6,035 nt of DNA from positions 1-6,035 of the forward strand of contig WLQV01000069.1 in NCBI GenBank assembly GCA_009697555.1, given 5' to 3'. The DNA comes from Actinomycetota bacterium (GTDB lineage: Bacteria; Actinomycetota; Actinomycetes; Nanopelagicales; Nanopelagicaceae). This document shows, in pieces, positions 5,274 through 6,035 of the stretch. A program made the position numbers and the translations under genes. The notes beneath the pieces are model-generated. The model was not told where the DNA came from and did not search any database. It was given only the letters and a program-made list of their open reading frames with translations. The stretch's first letter is position 1; the number at the start of each line of letters is the position of its first letter.

Positions 5274-6035
5274 ACGGATAGTTGCTGCACTCTTTATCAC
5301 CTTCTTTCTCTTTCAAGTAAGTCCACCTGCTCAGGCTGTGGAAATACCCACTCTTACCTGGGAGCGAGGCAAAGAACAGAGCGTTGTCATGGGCGCAATC
5401 TCGGCGCAAGAAGCGTGGAAAGTGAAGTTGCTCAGACCGGGCTCACCGCAAGTCACACTAGGAGCGAGCTCATTAAATAGCAGTGGCTTCGCAGTTTATT
5501 CAGCGGTTTTGCCAGAAAATTTACCTTTAGGTGAGTACACGGTTTATGTCTTCCGTAAAGGAATTGCTTCGGGGACACAAGTTGCTCAGGTGACTGTTAC
5601 CGAAATGAAGCGCTACAGCATTACTGAAATCCCCAAAGACTTGCTCTACTTTCTACTGTCTTTGATTTTTATACTAACTGCGCTCTCGGTAGTACACGGT
5701 GCGGGCTATCTGAACTTTGTCTTCTTGCGACAGAAAACTTTGATAGAGAACCAGACACTCCTCTTTGCCAAATCTGTGCCACGAGTGATTTATCCGATAT
5801 ATCTGCTGCGCGCAGGGGCACTGTCACAATTGCGCCCAACAATCTTTAGGTATCTACTCTCTAAGGACGAGACGCTCATTCATAAGAGCTCTCCACTTTT
5901 GTGGTCCCTTTTGCCCGGGGTAGGTTTGCTGTTGGGTTTACATGGGGGACTCATTTCGCAAGGCACGCTTGCAAGTATTCCAATCTATTCGTTGATGTCG
6001 ATCTCATTACTCGGATTCTTTGATTCCTTCAGTGG
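5266..6035 (+). CDS. Membrane protein with signal peptide and extracellular domain, 3' end outside window (partial)
   Basis: An open frame from ATG 5266 reaches the right edge without a stop, giving 256 residues. The start overlaps the last eight bases of the signal peptidase gene (ATGATTAA), with no clear Shine-Dalgarno, so translational coupling is likely and the two form an operon. The N-terminus (MIKRIVAALF...) is a standard signal peptide with cleavage after AQA24. Residues 25-115 form a beta-rich extracellular domain (TWERGKEQSVV... LPLGEYTVYVFRKG), perhaps Ig-like. A membrane helix follows (about 125-148), then a basic, presumably cytoplasmic loop (150-208), then further hydrophobic segments (about 209-232 and 234-252). 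I recognise no family. Linkage to the signal peptidase suggests a partner in processing, export or anchoring of the neighbouring surface proteins, but this is contextual only. Confidence 0.85.
   Translation, partial: MIKRIVAALFITFFLFQVSPPAQAVEIPTLTWERGKEQSVVMGAISAQEAWKVKLLRPGSPQVTLGASSLNSSGFAVYSAVLPENLPLGEYTVYVFRKGIASGTQVAQVTVTEMKRYSITEIPKDLLYFLLSLIFILTALSVVHGAGYLNFVFLRQKTLIENQTLLFAKSVPRVIYPIYLLRAGALSQLRPTIFRYLLSKDETLIHKSSPLLWSLLPGVGLLLGLHGGLISQGTLASIPIYSLMSISLLGFFDSFS

Noticed and set aside
5227..5409. 60-codon minus-strand frame at the peptidase/membrane-protein junction
   Set aside because: It is antisense to the real overlapping genes and has no supporting signals.

Overview
The window reads as chromosomal DNA of a low- to mid-GC actinobacterium. 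GC looks like the high 40s percent by eye. TTG and GTG starts are used, secreted proteins carry long positively charged N-termini, and the surface-protein family with an EFGQG...ACD motif is one I associate with freshwater acI-type (Nanopelagicales) genomes. That taxonomic call is inference. All functions rest on reading the translations; no database search was possible.

Left part, minus strand (1-1407): a two-component-like pair. A NarL/LuxR-type response regulator (TTG start at 1407) overlaps by four bases (GTGA) a four-helix membrane protein that looks like its sensor kinase and runs off the left edge. A likely promoter for the pair lies at 1437-1466, with an 18-bp perfect dyad between its -35 and -10 boxes. 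Divergently, on the plus strand, lies a gene for a secreted protein with a Pro/Ser/Thr-rich linker (best start 1609, end 2460). Its upstream region holds two 16-bp direct repeats 19 bp apart.

Middle (2461-4470): two paralogous exported proteins (2657-3346 and 3693-4406). Each has a long basic N-terminus, one hydrophobic segment ending in AAS, and the shared motif EFGQG...ACD...SN(I/L)D...C. Between them are 346 non-coding bases, locally much more GC-rich than the genes and full of inverted repeats. I read this as a structured RNA leader for the second paralog, ending in a small hairpin that includes part of its strong Shine-Dalgarno sequence. A 16-bp perfect-stem intrinsic terminator closes the second paralog.

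Right part (4539-6035): an ER/SipW-type signal peptidase I with Ser and His catalytic residues and an unusual cytoplasmic N-terminal extension of about 95 residues. It overlaps by eight bases a signal-peptide-bearing membrane protein that continues beyond the window.

Taken together, 2657-6035 resembles the SipW/TasA arrangement of Firmicutes: a dedicated signal peptidase beside small secreted beta-rich proteins with non-standard signal sequences. I infer an actinobacterial surface-fibre or surface-layer export module. Control by the neighbouring two-component system is possible but rests only on proximity and candidate operator sites.
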